The translations under genes and the position numbers were made by a program. From Bog-473 sp963788125 (GTDB lineage Bacteria > Actinomycetota > Acidimicrobiia > Acidimicrobiales > RAAP-2): a stretch of 64,000 nt of DNA. Where the stretch lies: the NCBI GenBank assembly GCA_963788125.1, contig CAWBFN010000001.1, positions 1,488,001 to 1,552,000 of the forward strand, in the 5' to 3' direction. Shown here one piece after another: positions 34,833-44,875 of the stretch. Under the pieces are notes generated by a model. It saw nothing but the letters and a program-made list of their open reading frames with translations. It was not told where the DNA came from and ran no database searches. How positions within the stretch are numbered: the stretch's first letter is position 1; each line of letters starts with the position of its first letter.

Positions 34833-36679
34833 GCGACGCGCCCACATTGACCATCGGCGAGGCGGACGCCCAACTGACGGCGCCGGGCCAGATGTTCGAA
34901 ATGCAGGAGCGCGTCATCCGCGGCATCGCCACCCGGACATGGAAGAACGCACCGGCGTCGTTGCGGGCCGTCCTCGAGCTCTCCCTGGCCCATGGCGATG
35001 CCACCTTCCTGGTCTACGAGGACGAGCGGACGACCTTTGCCGAGCACTACCGGATCGCCTGTACGTTGGCCGAGAGGTTGCGGGACCGGTTCGCCGTCGC
35101 CAAGGGCGACCGGGTGGCCATCGTCATGCGTAATCTGCCCGAATGGGTCATGGCCTTCTGGGCCGCCACGCTGACCGGCGCCATCGTCGTCCCCCTCAAT
35201 GCCTGGTGGACGGGCGAGGAGCTCTCCTACGGGCTGGAGGACTCGGGCTCCAAGGTGGCCTTCGTCGATTCCCAAAGGGCCGAGCAGCTCCGCCCCTTCC
35301 GGCGCGACCTTCCCCACCTGACCGCCCTCATCGTGACCGACGAGCACCGTGTGACCGACGTGACCCACGAGCGTGTGACCCACGAGCGTGCGACCCACGA
35401 GCACCGCTCTGCCGGCGAGTCCCTAGCCGTCACCGAGCGTGCACCGTCGGGCGGGGTGGCGCCGGCCTCCGAATGGCCTTTTGCCCAGGTGCTCGGGGTG
35501 GTCGACGCCCACGCCTCGCCGCCCGACGTCTCCCTCGAGCCGGAGGACGACGCCACCATCTTCTACACCTCGGGGACCACGGGGCGACCCAAGGGGGCCG
35601 TCGGCACCCATCGCAACATCTGCACCAACCTGATGAGCCTCTTCTTCATCAACACCAGGGGTGAGCGCCGGTTCGGACGATCGATGACCAATCCGACGCC
35701 CAAGGTGCAGTCGTCCGTCCTGCTCTCGGTGCCGCTCTTCCACGCCACCGGATGTCACAACATGATGCTGGGCAACCTCGCGGCCGGGGGGAAGATGGTG
35801 ATGATGCATCACTTCGAACCCGAGCGGGCCCTCGAGCTGATCGAGCGGGAGCACGTCACGACGTTCGGCGGTGTGCCCTCCATGGTCATGCAGGTGATGG
35901 ACTCGCCCCGCTTCTCCGCCTACGACACCTCGTCCGTCCGCACCGTGTCCTACGGGGGTGCCCCCGCTCCTCCGGACCTGCTCCGGCGGATCCGGGAGGC
36001 GTGGCCGGTCGGGCTCCCGTCCACCGGCTACGGCCTGACCGAGACCTCGTCACTCATCTCCATGAACTCGGGCAGCGACTACATCGCCAAACCGAGCAGC
36101 GTGGGGACACCCGTCCCGGTGTGCGACGTGGCCGTCGTCCCCGAGGGGTTCGACGGCGAGGAGCCCGGCGAGACCATCCCCCGAGGTCCTGACGTGCGGG
36201 GCGAGCTGTGGATCAAGGGACCACAGGTGGTCCGCGGCTACTGGGAACGCCCCGAGGAGACGTCGCTCGTGTTCACGCGGGGTTGGCTCCACACCGGCGA
36301 CATCGCCCAGCTCGATTCGGACAACTTCATCTACATCGTCGACCGGGCCAAGGACATGATCATCCGCGGCGGGGAGAACGTCTACTCGGTGCAGGTGGAG
36401 GCCGCCCTGTTCGAGCACCCGGCCGTGGCCGACTGTGCCGTGATCGGCGTGCCCGAGGAGACCCTGGGCGAGGAGGTCGGCGCGGTCGTCGTCCTTCGTC
36501 CCGGCTTCAAGGTGACGGCGGAGGAGCTCTCCGCGCACGTGCGCCAGCGCCTGGCCGGCTTCATGGCGCCCACCCGTATCTGGTTCAAGGATCAGCCTCT
36601 CCCCCGCAATCCGTCGGGGAAGGTGCTCAAGCGCCAGCTGCGAGGCGAGCTCGTCGGGTCGCCCAAAGTACCGAACTGA
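34829..36679 (+). CDS. Fatty-acid/long-chain acyl-CoA ligase (AMP-binding)
   Basis: 616 residues from GTG 34829. The AMP-binding signature is FYTSGTTGRPKGAVGTH, with TGYGLTETSS and GWLHTGDIAQLD and the C-terminal lid VDRAKDMIIRGGENVYS. The enzyme activates a carboxylic acid to its CoA ester with ATP. A five-residue VTHER-type tandem repeat is inserted near residues 178-192. Followed by an acyl-CoA dehydrogenase, so it is probably the entry step to beta-oxidation of a fatty or aromatic acid. Confidence 0.88.
   Translation: MSDAPTLTIGEADAQLTAPGQMFEMQERVIRGIATRTWKNAPASLRAVLELSLAHGDATFLVYEDERTTFAEHYRIACTLAERLRDRFAVAKGDRVAIVMRNLPEWVMAFWAATLTGAIVVPLNAWWTGEELSYGLEDSGSKVAFVDSQRAEQLRPFRRDLPHLTALIVTDEHRVTDVTHERVTHERATHEHRSAGESLAVTERAPSGGVAPASEWPFAQVLGVVDAHASPPDVSLEPEDDATIFYTSGTTGRPKGAVGTHRNICTNLMSLFFINTRGERRFGRSMTNPTPKVQSSVLLSVPLFHATGCHNMMLGNLAAGGKMVMMHHFEPERALELIEREHVTTFGGVPSMVMQVMDSPRFSAYDTSSVRTVSYGGAPAPPDLLRRIREAWPVGLPSTGYGLTETSSLISMNSGSDYIAKPSSVGTPVPVCDVAVVPEGFDGEEPGETIPRGPDVRGELWIKGPQVVRGYWERPEETSLVFTRGWLHTGDIAQLDSDNFIYIVDRAKDMIIRGGENVYSVQVEAALFEHPAVADCAVIGVPEETLGEEVGAVVVLRPGFKVTAEELSAHVRQRLAGFMAPTRIWFKDQPLPRNPSGKVLKRQLRGELVGSPKVPN
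35360..35404 (+). repeat. Three 15-bp tandem units inside the acyl-CoA ligase gene
   Basis: gtgacccacgagcgt is repeated twice exactly and once with changes, giving VTHER VTHER ATHEH in the protein. It lies in a loop region between conserved blocks, so it is probably neutral slippage. Confidence 0.75.
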
Positions 36680-36708
36680 CGTCACCACCGGCACGAAGGA
36701 GGAGCGGC

Positions 36709-37865
36709 GTGGACAGCGAGGAGTTCGAGGAGATCAAGTCACTGGTCAGGGGGTTCATCCGCACTACGGTGCTCCCGGCCGAGATCGACATCGAGGAGAA
36801 GGACGAGATCCCGCCGGAAATCCGCGAGGCGGCCAAGAACATGGGCCTCTTCGGCTTCGCCCTGCCCCAGGCCTACGGTGGCTTGGGGCTGTCGATGGAG
36901 GAGGAGAGCCGGATCGTCATCGAGCTCGGGTACACCACTCCGGCCCTGCGATCGATGTTCGGCACCAACAACGGCATTGCGGGACATGTGCTGATGGAAG
37001 GGGGCACCGAGGCCCAGAAGGAGGAGTGGCTGCCGCGGATCGCCTCGGGTGAGGCCGTGGCGTCCTTCGCCCTCACCGAGGCCGAGGCCGGCTCGGACCC
37101 CTCGGGAATGACGACCCGCGGGACCCCCGACGGCGAGGGATGGATCCTGAACGGCGCCAAGCGCTACATCACCAACGCGCCGCTGGCCGACGTATTCATG
37201 GTCTTCGCCCGCACCGATCCGGCCGCCAAGGCCACCAGGGGGATCTCGACGTTTCTGGTCCCGCGGGGAACGGCCGGCCTGTCGGTGGGACCGCGCGACC
37301 ACAAGATGGGCCAGTTCGGCGCCTGGACCGCCGATGTCAACCTCGACGACGTCCGGGTGCCCGCCGGGGCCCTGGTGGGCGGGGCGGCGGGAACGAATAC
37401 GGGCTGGGCCACGGCCATGCGCTGCCTGGCCCACGGGAGGATCCACATCGCCGCCCTCTGCGTCGGCATGGCCGAACGACTGGTCGATGAGTCGGTCGAC
37501 TACGCCCGCAACCGCACGCAGTCGGGACGACCCATCGCCAGCTTCCAGCTCATTCAGGGCCTGATCGCCGACTCGGTCACCGAGCTCCATGCCGGTCGCA
37601 GCCTCGTCCTCGAGTCGGCCCGGGCCTTCGACGACGGCTCGGACCGCAAGGTCGGGCCGTCGACGGCCAAGTACTTCTGCAGCGAGATGGTGGGCCGGGT
37701 CGCCGATCGCGCCGTCCAGATACATGGGGCGCGGGCTACATGCGTGGTGTGGCCGTCGAGCGCTTCTACCGCGACGCCCGGCTGTTCCGCATTTACGAAG
37801 GGACGAGCCAGATCCAACAGGTGATCATCGCGCGCCACGTGATCGGTGCCGCGGCTGACGGCTGA
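36709..37865 (+). CDS. Acyl-CoA dehydrogenase (frameshift near the C-terminus)
   Basis: About 385 residues once joined. GTG 36709 follows GAAGGAGGAG. Flavin and substrate motifs are FALTEAEAGSDPSGM and RYITNAPLADVF. Near 37728 one G appears to be missing: the first frame ends with unrelated residues at 37824, while the next frame restores the expected GYMRGVAVERFYRDAR and YEGTSQIQQVIIARHVIG, ending at 37865. The lost part contains the typical C-terminal region, so as written the enzyme would be inactive. A sequencing error in the G run is likely. Confidence 0.8.
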
Positions 37866-37869
37866 GGCT

Positions 37870-39081
37870 TCAGTCGACCGCTTCGAAGACGGCGCTGAGT
37901 CCCTGACCGCCGCCGATGCACATCGTCTCGAGACCCAGCGACGCGCCACGTCGGTCCATCTCCCGGAGCAGGGTGGCCAGGATCCGTCCGCCGGTGGCAC
38001 CCACCGGATGGCCGAGCGAGATACCCGACCCGTGCACGTTGAGCCGGTCGAAATCGGCGTCGTCGAAGCCCCACTCGCGCGTGCACGCCAGCACCTGGGA
38101 GGCGAAGGCCTCGTTGAGCTCGATCACGGCGATGTCCGCCAAGGACAGTCCGGCCAACTGCAGCGCCTTGGCCGTGGCCGGAACCGGGCCGATCCCCATA
38201 CGCGACGGCTCCACTCCGGCCACGGCCCACGACCGTAGCCGGGCCAAGGGGCGTAGGCCGAGTTCGGCCGCCTTGTCGGGGTGCGTGACGAGGCAGAGGG
38301 ACGCACCGTCGTTCTGGCCGCTCGAATTGCCCGCGGTCACCGTGGCCTCGGGATCCTGTCGGACCATCACCGCCCGGAGGGCGCCGAGCGACTCGAGCGT
38401 GGTGTCCGGGCGTGGGTGCTCATCGGTGTCCACCACCGCATCCCCCTGGCGGCCGTGGACGGTGACCGGGACGATCTCGTCGTCGAAGGTGCCTTTTTGC
38501 TGGGCGGCGACGGCCCGCCGGTGCGAACGCAGGGCGAACTCGTCCTGCTCGGCACGGGAGATCTGATACTCGCGACGCAGGTTCTCCGCCGTTTCGATCA
38601 TGCCGCCGGGAACAGGGTGGTGGACGCCCCCGGCGGTCACCCGGCCCCGAGCGAGCCGGTCGAACATCGTCACGTGCTCGGCGCGGGCGCCCCACCGCAT
38701 GGCCGTCGTGTAGTACTCGGCCTGGCTCATGGACTCCACGCCTCCGGCGAGCACGATCTCGCTGGCCCCGGTCTGGACCTGCATGGCGGCGTTGATGACG
38801 CTCTGCAGCCCCGACCCGCAGCGCCGGTCGAGCTGGTAGCCGGTCACCGAGACGGGCAGTCCGGCGTCCAGGGCGGCCACCCGGCCGATCCCGGGCGCCT
38901 CTCCATTGGGGTAGCACTGGCCGAGGAGCACATCGTCGATCTGCTCGGGGGCCACACCGGTGCGCGCCAACACCTCGGTGACGACGGCCGCCGCCAGCTC
39001 GGTGGCGGCCACGTCCCGGAACACCCCGCCGTAGCGTCCGACGGGCGTGCGCACCGGCTCGCAGATGACGGCGTCCCTCAC
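37870..39081 (-). CDS. Acetyl-CoA acyltransferase (thiolase)
   Basis: 403 residues. The acyl-accepting Cys is C88 in DRRCGSGLQS; the catalytic His and Cys of the C-terminus are in GHPVGATGGR and CIGGGQGLS. It carries out the thiolytic cleavage (or reverse condensation) of 3-ketoacyl-CoA. Convergent with the acyl-CoA dehydrogenase (4-bp gap), and transcribed after the SDR and CoA-transferase, giving a beta-oxidation-like set. Confidence 0.9.
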   Translation of the reverse strand: MRDAVICEPVRTPVGRYGGVFRDVAATELAAAVVTEVLARTGVAPEQIDDVLLGQCYPNGEAPGIGRVAALDAGLPVSVTGYQLDRRCGSGLQSVINAAMQVQTGASEIVLAGGVESMSQAEYYTTAMRWGARAEHVTMFDRLARGRVTAGGVHHPVPGGMIETAENLRREYQISRAEQDEFALRSHRRAVAAQQKGTFDDEIVPVTVHGRQGDAVVDTDEHPRPDTTLESLGALRAVMVRQDPEATVTAGNSSGQNDGASLCLVTHPDKAAELGLRPLARLRSWAVAGVEPSRMGIGPVPATAKALQLAGLSLADIAVIELNEAFASQVLACTREWGFDDADFDRLNVHGSGISLGHPVGATGGRILATLLREMDRRGASLGLETMCIGGGQGLSAVFEAVD

Positions 39082-39100
39082 GACGTTCTCCTTATCCCGC

Positions 39101-39844
39101 TCACATATACCGCCCCCCGGTGACCTCCAGAACCGTCCCGGTCATGTACCCCGAGAGATCCGAGGCCAAGAACAAGGCGGCGTTGGCCACATCGGTGACA
39201 TCGCCGGCGCGGGCCATCGGGATCTCCGCCAGTTTCTGTTCCCAGACGTCGGCCCGCATGGCCTCGGTCATCGCCGTCCGTATGAGACCGGGCTGAATAG
39301 CGTTGACCCGCACGCCGAGGTGCGCCAGCTCCTTGGCCGAGGCCTTGGTCAGGCCGACCAGGCCCGCCTTGGCCGTGCTGTAGTTCGTCTGGCCGATGTT
39401 GCCCACCTTCCCCGAGATCGACGACATGTTGATGATGGACCCGCTCTTCTGCTCCCGCATGACGGCGGCCGCCGCCCGGGTCCCGAGCCAGGCACCTTGG
39501 AGGTGCACGTCAATGACCGTGCGGAACTCTTCGAGGGTCATGCGCCGCAGGGTGGCGTCGCGCGTCACGCCCGCATTGTTGACCATGATGTCGAGTGCGC
39601 CGAACTCCGTCACGCAGCGGGCCACCACCGCCTCGACGTCGGCCTCCGATGTGACGTCGCAGCGCACCGCCACCACGCTCGATCCCCCGGCAGCCAGCTC
39701 GTCGGCCGTCGTTCGGGCGGCGGGCTCGTTCACGTCGGCGATCACCACGGCAGCTCCCTCACGGCCGAACGTCTCGGCCATTGCTCGGCCGATTCCTTGC
39801 GCACCTCCCGTCACGACCGCGGCTTTGCCGTCCAACAAACCCAT
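39101..39844 (-). CDS. 3-oxoacyl-[ACP] reductase-like SDR
   Basis: 247 residues from ATG 39844. Motifs are TGGAQGIG (cofactor), NNAG, and YSTAKAG (Y-x3-K). The sequence has the length and layout of FabG and of 3-hydroxyacyl-CoA dehydrogenases of beta-oxidation. It lies 19 bp from the thiolase, so together they likely reduce/oxidise and cleave a 3-keto/3-hydroxyacyl thioester. Confidence 0.85.
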   Translation of the reverse strand: MGLLDGKAAVVTGGAQGIGRAMAETFGREGAAVVIADVNEPAARTTADELAAGGSSVVAVRCDVTSEADVEAVVARCVTEFGALDIMVNNAGVTRDATLRRMTLEEFRTVIDVHLQGAWLGTRAAAAVMREQKSGSIINMSSISGKVGNIGQTNYSTAKAGLVGLTKASAKELAHLGVRVNAIQPGLIRTAMTEAMRADVWEQKLAEIPMARAGDVTDVANAALFLASDLSGYMTGTVLEVTGGRYM

Positions 39845-39904
39845 GTGCAGCACCCCTGTGATCGGTCCCGGCTCCGGCAGTGGGCCAGGCCGATAGGTCA
39901 CTGC

Positions 39905-41086
39905 TCAGACCGCGGCGTCATCCCGCAGCTTCGCAATTTCATCCGAAGAGTAGCCCAGCTCGGCCAGGATGGCATCCGTATGCTCGCCCAACGCGGGGAT
40001 GGGATCGAGCCGCGGCGGCCAGTCTTCGGACTCCGCGGCGACCACCAAGGTGGGTAGCGAGCCGACGGGCGAGTCGACATCGTGCCAGCGACGGCGGGCC
40101 TGGAGCTGAGGGTGGTCCAGGACGTCCTTCACCGTGTTGTAGCGCGCGTTGCCGATCCCGGCGGCGTCGGCGGCCGCCTGGATAGTGGCGAGCGGGTGCC
40201 GGCGCGTCCACTCGCCGATCACCTCGTCCAGGACGGCCCTCTCTTCGCAGCGGGCCATGTTGGTGGCGAATCTGGGATCGGCGGCCAGGTCGGGCCGATC
40301 GAGCATGGAGGTGGCCAGCCGTTGCCACTCGCGATCGTTGGTCGTCCCGAGCACGACCGTCTGCCCGTCGCTCGTCGGGTACGCACCATAGGGGGCAACC
40401 ATGGGAGTGCTCATGCCATTGGGTTGGCGCTCCTCTCCGGTGTGCCGGGTGAACTGCAGGGCGAAGCCCATGAACTCGGCCACGACATCGAACATGCTGA
40501 TCTGTATCGCCGCACCTTGCCCGGTCCGCTCGCGTGCGTAGAGGGCGGCCAGTATTCCTGACAACGAGTAGAGGCCTGAGCCGATGTCGACGACCGGCGG
40601 CCCCGCCTTGGCCGGAGAGCCCGGAAGCCCGGTGATGGAGCACACGCCGCCCTCGGCCTGAATGAGGAGGTCGTAGGCCCGTTTCTCGTCGTAGGGACCA
40701 CCCGTGCCGTAGCCGGAGATGTCCACGGCGATCGCTCTCGGGAATCGGGCGACGATGTCCGAGGCGCCGATTCCCATGCGGTGCGCTGCTCCCGGTGCCA
40801 GGTTCTGCATCACGACGTCGGCCCGGGCCAGGAGCCGTTCGAGCACCTGCTGCGCGTCAGGATGCTTCGCGTCGAGGGTCAGAGACTCCTTGTTCCGGTT
40901 GAGCCACACGAAATGGGAGGCCATGCCGCGCACGGCGTCGTCGTAGTGCCGGGTGAAGTCACCCCCGGCGCGCTGCTCTACCTTGATGACTCGTGCACCG
41001 AGATCGCCCAGGTGCCGACTACAGAACGGCGCCGCCACGGCCTGCTCGAATGACACCACCGTGACTCCGCTGAGCGGGAGCGTCAC
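39905..41086 (-). CDS. Class III (CaiB/BaiF) CoA-transferase
   Basis: 393 residues with GVTVVSFEQAVAAPFCSRHL (family N-terminal signature), RNKESLTLDAKHP and the active-site Asp in VVDIGSGLYSL. It is unrelated in position to the first CoA-transferase (14935). It could move CoA from succinyl- or acetyl-CoA to a substrate acid processed by the adjacent beta-oxidation genes. Confidence 0.85.
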   Translation of the reverse strand: MTLPLSGVTVVSFEQAVAAPFCSRHLGDLGARVIKVEQRAGGDFTRHYDDAVRGMASHFVWLNRNKESLTLDAKHPDAQQVLERLLARADVVMQNLAPGAAHRMGIGASDIVARFPRAIAVDISGYGTGGPYDEKRAYDLLIQAEGGVCSITGLPGSPAKAGPPVVDIGSGLYSLSGILAALYARERTGQGAAIQISMFDVVAEFMGFALQFTRHTGEERQPNGMSTPMVAPYGAYPTSDGQTVVLGTTNDREWQRLATSMLDRPDLAADPRFATNMARCEERAVLDEVIGEWTRRHPLATIQAAADAAGIGNARYNTVKDVLDHPQLQARRRWHDVDSPVGSLPTLVVAAESEDWPPRLDPIPALGEHTDAILAELGYSSDEIAKLRDDAAV

Positions 41087-41145
41087 GTTCCACCTCTCCG
41101 TCCTCGGGCGTTGCCGTCCTGAGGGGGCTGCCGGCCCCCGCCCGC

Positions 41146-41781
41146 TCAGCGGTTGGGCTGCGGGGTCACCCGGAGGTACGGCTTCACGGCCTTCCAGCCC
41201 TTGGGGAACCGGTCCTTCGCCTCGTCGTCGCTCACCGCGGGGACGATGATCACGTCCTCGCCGTCCGTCCAGTTGACCGGCGTGGCCACCTTGTAGTCGG
41301 CCGTCAGCTGCAGCGAGTCGAGCACCCGGAGGATCTCCTCGACGTTGCGACCGGTCGACGCCGGGTAGGTCAGGGTGAGCTTGACCTTCTTGTCCGGCCC
41401 GATGATGAAGACGGAGCGCACAGTGAGGGTGTCACTGGCGTTGGGGTGGATCATGTCGTAGAGGTCGGCAACCTGCCTGTCCTCGTCACCGATCAGGGGG
41501 AAGGCCAGGGCCGAGCCCTGGGTCTCCTCGATATCGCCCGCCCAGCCCTTGTGCGATTGGACGGAGTCGACGGAGATGCCGATCAGCTTGGTGTTGCGCT
41601 TGTCGAACTCCGGCTTGGCCTTGGAAAAGGCTCCCAGCTCGGTGGTGCACACCGGGGTGAAGTCCTTGGGGTGCGAGAAGAGAATCCCCCAGCTGTCGCC
41701 CAGCCATTCGTGGAAATTGATGGTGCCATCGGTGGTGTCGGCCGTGAAGTCGGGAGCGGTGTCCCCCAGTCGAACTGCCAT
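41146..41781 (-). CDS. 1-Cys peroxiredoxin (PRDX6-type)
   Basis: 211 residues from ATG 41781 with AGGAGG upstream. The peroxidatic Cys is in FTPVCTTE (about residue 46), and the long C-terminal extension is typical of the 1-Cys class (KGWKAVKPYLRVTPQPNR at the end). It reduces hydrogen and organic hydroperoxides, relevant to lipid peroxides in a fat-storing aerobe. Confidence 0.92.
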   Translation of the reverse strand: MAVRLGDTAPDFTADTTDGTINFHEWLGDSWGILFSHPKDFTPVCTTELGAFSKAKPEFDKRNTKLIGISVDSVQSHKGWAGDIEETQGSALAFPLIGDEDRQVADLYDMIHPNASDTLTVRSVFIIGPDKKVKLTLTYPASTGRNVEEILRVLDSLQLTADYKVATPVNWTDGEDVIIVPAVSDDEAKDRFPKGWKAVKPYLRVTPQPNR

Positions 41782-41907
41782 GTGAGCCTCCTGTAGATGT
41801 GGCGCGGGGTTGTAGAGGCACGACCTTACCGGCTCGCCCGGCAATTGTCGACCCCGTAGGTCACCTTTAGGTTCGCCTGGCCACGACCGTGCGACAATGG
41901 CCCGGTA

Positions 41908-42666
41908 ATGGACCCTCCGGTGCGGCACCCCGACCCCCTGCGCCCGACGACAGTGGCCGCCTTCGACTTCGACGGAACGCTGACCAGCGGTGGGAGCATG
42001 CTCCCCTTCCTTATCGACCTGCGGGGCATCTGGCCCGTGTTGCGCGCCACGAGCAGGCTGTGGCCCAGATTCCTGCTGGCGGCGCTGACCGGCGGGCCGG
42101 CGGCGGACGACGTCAAGGAGCGACTCCTGACCCGCCTCGTCGGTGGGCTGCCGGTCGAGGTGGTGGACGACCGGGCGGCCACCTTCGCCCGACGGCACCT
42201 GGCCCGCCATCTCCGCCAGGATGCGCGGCTCCGACTGGAGTGGCACCGGCGCCAGGGGCACTACGTGGTCATCGTCTCCGCCTCTCCGGAGTGCTACGTG
42301 CGCCCCGCCGGTGCGCTGCTGGGGTTCGACGGCGTCGTTGCCACCCGGCTGGCGGTGAGCGGAGGGATCCTCACCGGCGGCTACGAGGGCGTGAACTGCC
42401 GGGGGACGGAGAAGTACGCCCGGCTGCTCAGCCACCTGCGCACCCATGGCCTTCTCGCCGGCGGCGGCGACCAGGTGGAGCTGTGGGCCTACGGCAACAG
42501 CCGGGGCGACCTGCGACTCCTCAACGCCGCGGACCACGGCGTCGACGCCAGCCTGTTGGGTCCCTTGGGGCGGCTGCGGAAGTTTCCCCGCTTGGCCGAC
42601 GTGAACCGGGAGGCGGGCACGTCTCAGCCCGGACTGGCGGCGCTGCCGACGATCCGGCCGGAGTAA
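41908..42666 (+). CDS. HAD-IB family phosphatase
   Basis: 252 residues. The HAD motif I is FDFDGTLT, motif II the Ser in VIVSASPE, and motif IV YGNSRGDLRLL. The helical cap and length match the HAD-IB/serine-phosphatase-like group (PSPase/lipid phosphate phosphatases). The substrate is unknown. It overlaps the convergent SpoIID gene by 43 bp. Confidence 0.82.
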   Translation: MDPPVRHPDPLRPTTVAAFDFDGTLTSGGSMLPFLIDLRGIWPVLRATSRLWPRFLLAALTGGPAADDVKERLLTRLVGGLPVEVVDDRAATFARRHLARHLRQDARLRLEWHRRQGHYVVIVSASPECYVRPAGALLGFDGVVATRLAVSGGILTGGYEGVNCRGTEKYARLLSHLRTHGLLAGGGDQVELWAYGNSRGDLRLLNAADHGVDASLLGPLGRLRKFPRLADVNREAGTSQPGLAALPTIRPE

Positions 42667-44781
42667 CCCGCCACGACGGAGGCCATGTCGCCGACGTACG
42701 GCGCGTCACCATAGGAGAACGCCTGCCCCGAGCCGTCGACCTCGACGTAGCCCCGGCGATCGGTGCTCGGTGCCATGGCCGTCACCGCGCTGTTGGCCGA
42801 CGAGATCACCGGGGACCCCCCGGTGGGCCCGACCGCCGGCGCGTCACCGAAGTCCTGGACCGTACCGTTCGCATCGAGCAGCCAGTAGCCATTCCCGTCG
42901 ACGGAGGACGCCATGCCGACCACCGGGGACGCCGGAGGCGACCCGCCGAGAGAGCCGGCGAACCGGGCGTCGCCGAAGGTGAAGATCCCGCCGTCGGAGG
43001 CCACCAGCCAGTAGCCGCCCCCATCGGGCGTGGCCGCCATCCCCACGATCGGCTTGTTGAGCACGAGGCTGCCGGTGCTGCCGAAGAACCGGGCGTCGCC
43101 GTAGGTGAAGACCCCTCCGTCGGAGGCCACCAGCCAGTAGCCGCCCCCATCGGGCGTGGCCGCCATCCCCACGATCGGCTTGTTGAGCGCGATGTTCCCG
43201 GCGCTGCCGTAGAACCGGGCGTCGCCGTAGGTGAAGATGCCGCCGTCGGAGGCCACCAGCCAGTAGCCGCCCCCATCGGGCGTGGCCGCCATCCCCACGA
43301 TCGGCTTGTTGAGCACGATGTTCCCGGCGCTGCCGTAGAACTGTGCACCCCCGAAGCTGAAGACGCCGCCGTTGGAGGCGGCCATCCAGTAGCCCGGCCC
43401 ACCGCCGCCGGGCTGACCAGCCGGAGCGAACCAGTCCGAGTTCAGGTCCATGGCCGCGGTGAACTGCGATCCGGTGACCGACACAGAACCGGCGGTCCCG
43501 GCCACGGTCATCTCGTTCACCCGACCGCCTTCGTCCCCGTCGCCGTTGCGCGACGTCACGTCCAACGAGGTGAAGGAGCCGATGGACGGGTAGGCCGCGT
43601 CGATCGAGGAGCCCGAGAGCGTCACCGTCCAGTCGTGGTTCGGGTTGCACACCGACGCGCTCGATGCAGACGGCGTCGCCGGCGTCGACGACGGCGGGGA
43701 ACTGGGCACCGGCCGAGTAGCCGCCCGAAGAGGCGGAGTACTCGGTGGTGGCCACCGTCGAGGTGCCGTTGACCACCATGACCTGACCGGCCGTGTCCTG
43801 GGCGGCCAGGAGGGAGGTGGGCGTCTCGTTGGCCATCCCGGGGTAGGACTGGCACGTCTGGTCACAGGTGTCGGCGTACCCGCCGTAGCCCAGCGGGTCC
43901 GCCTCCACGTACGAACGGGCGGCCACGGTCTGGGCCTCCGACTGCTGGAACCCCCAGTCCTGGCCCTGGGGCCCGGGCCCACCGAGGTCGGCCCAGCTCG
44001 ACGGGGACTCCGACGGCGCCACGTCGGCCACGTACTGCTCCAGCGGGAGGGTGTTCACCGTCCGGGCCTGCCCGGCGGAGTTGGCCAGGGCGGTGAGCGA
44101 ACCGTGCAGCTCAATGCTGGGCCCGGACTGGCAGAGCTCGACCGGTCCCCCGTTGACCGCCGCGGCGCTCGGTTTGCCGACCCCCGTGGCGATCTGCTGC
44201 CACCCGCCCTGCCCGGCACAGCCGCCGCTGGTGTAGACGTCGTAGGTCGTCAAGCCCGGTTCGAGCCGGAAGAGGACGGCGGTGGCCGAGCCGGTCACCC
44301 CGGCGACGCTGAGAGGTCCCGATGCGGCGGTGGCGATCAGGTCGCTGCCGTTGTTCTCCGTCATGGCCACGATCACATCCCCACCGTGGATGGACGGCGG
44401 TGCGGGCGCCGTGCCCAACGTCTCCAGCGCGGTACCGCCGTAGTAGTGGCTGAGGATCTGGCCGTAGGTGAAGTTGCCGGCGCCGCCGTCGTCGCCGAGC
44501 GCGTAGCCCAACGAACCCCACTGTCCCATGCCGATGCCGTGCCCGTACCCGTGGCCCACGACGACCACGCTGGTGCCCGTGGACGCCGCCGCGGGTCCCG
44601 ACGTCAGCGAGAGGGCGAGCGGCACTCCCCCGGCCAGGACGACGATCAGTGCGCTAAGGACGGCGACGCGCCCCCCATGACCCGTCACGCGACGACGGCC
44701 CGGCACGCCCCGGGAACCCCTGGTGCGCTCGGTGTCCCCGGTACGCTCTCGGCACTCCGCCCGTGCCCGCCGCCCACGCAT
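42624..44781 (-). CDS. SpoIID/LytB-domain secreted protein with GYWLV repeats (frameshift inside)
   Basis: Reading from ATG 44781: an arginine-rich leader, a signal-like helix (VLSALIVVLAGGVPLALSL), then a SpoIID/LytB (amidase-enhancer) domain with GHGIGMGQWGSLGYAL, TLPLEQYVADVAPSESP, ARSYVEA and YSASSGGYSAG. Near 43665 the frame shifts by one base; the other frame continues with ASVCNPNHDW and a C-terminal array of GYWLVASDGGIFTYGDARFY repeats to the stop at 42624. SpoIID domains act on peptidoglycan denuded of stem peptides. The repeats probably bind a surface polymer. The break may be an assembly error. Next to a polysaccharide export locus. Confidence 0.75.
43001..43378 (-). repeat. Three near-identical 126-bp tandem repeats encoding 42-residue GYWLV units
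   Basis: The stretch beginning ccaccagccagtagccgccc recurs at 43001, 43127 and 43253, exactly 126 bp apart, with degenerate copies on both sides. Each unit encodes 42 residues of the GYWLVASDGG(I/V)FTYGDARFYG pattern. Near identity at DNA level implies recent duplication or gene conversion. Confidence 0.85.
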
Positions 44782-44875
44782 CACCCGATTCACAAGGAAA
44801 AACGCTACCGGCGGCACGGTGCCGGACGGGTGCCGAACGGGTGCCGAACGGGTGCCACCGGTACACTGCACGCCC

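Noticed and set aside
44824..44853. Short cgggtgccgaa tandem repeats before the first glycosyltransferase
   Set aside because: Three 11-bp units with no dyad; more likely promoter-region slippage than an operator.
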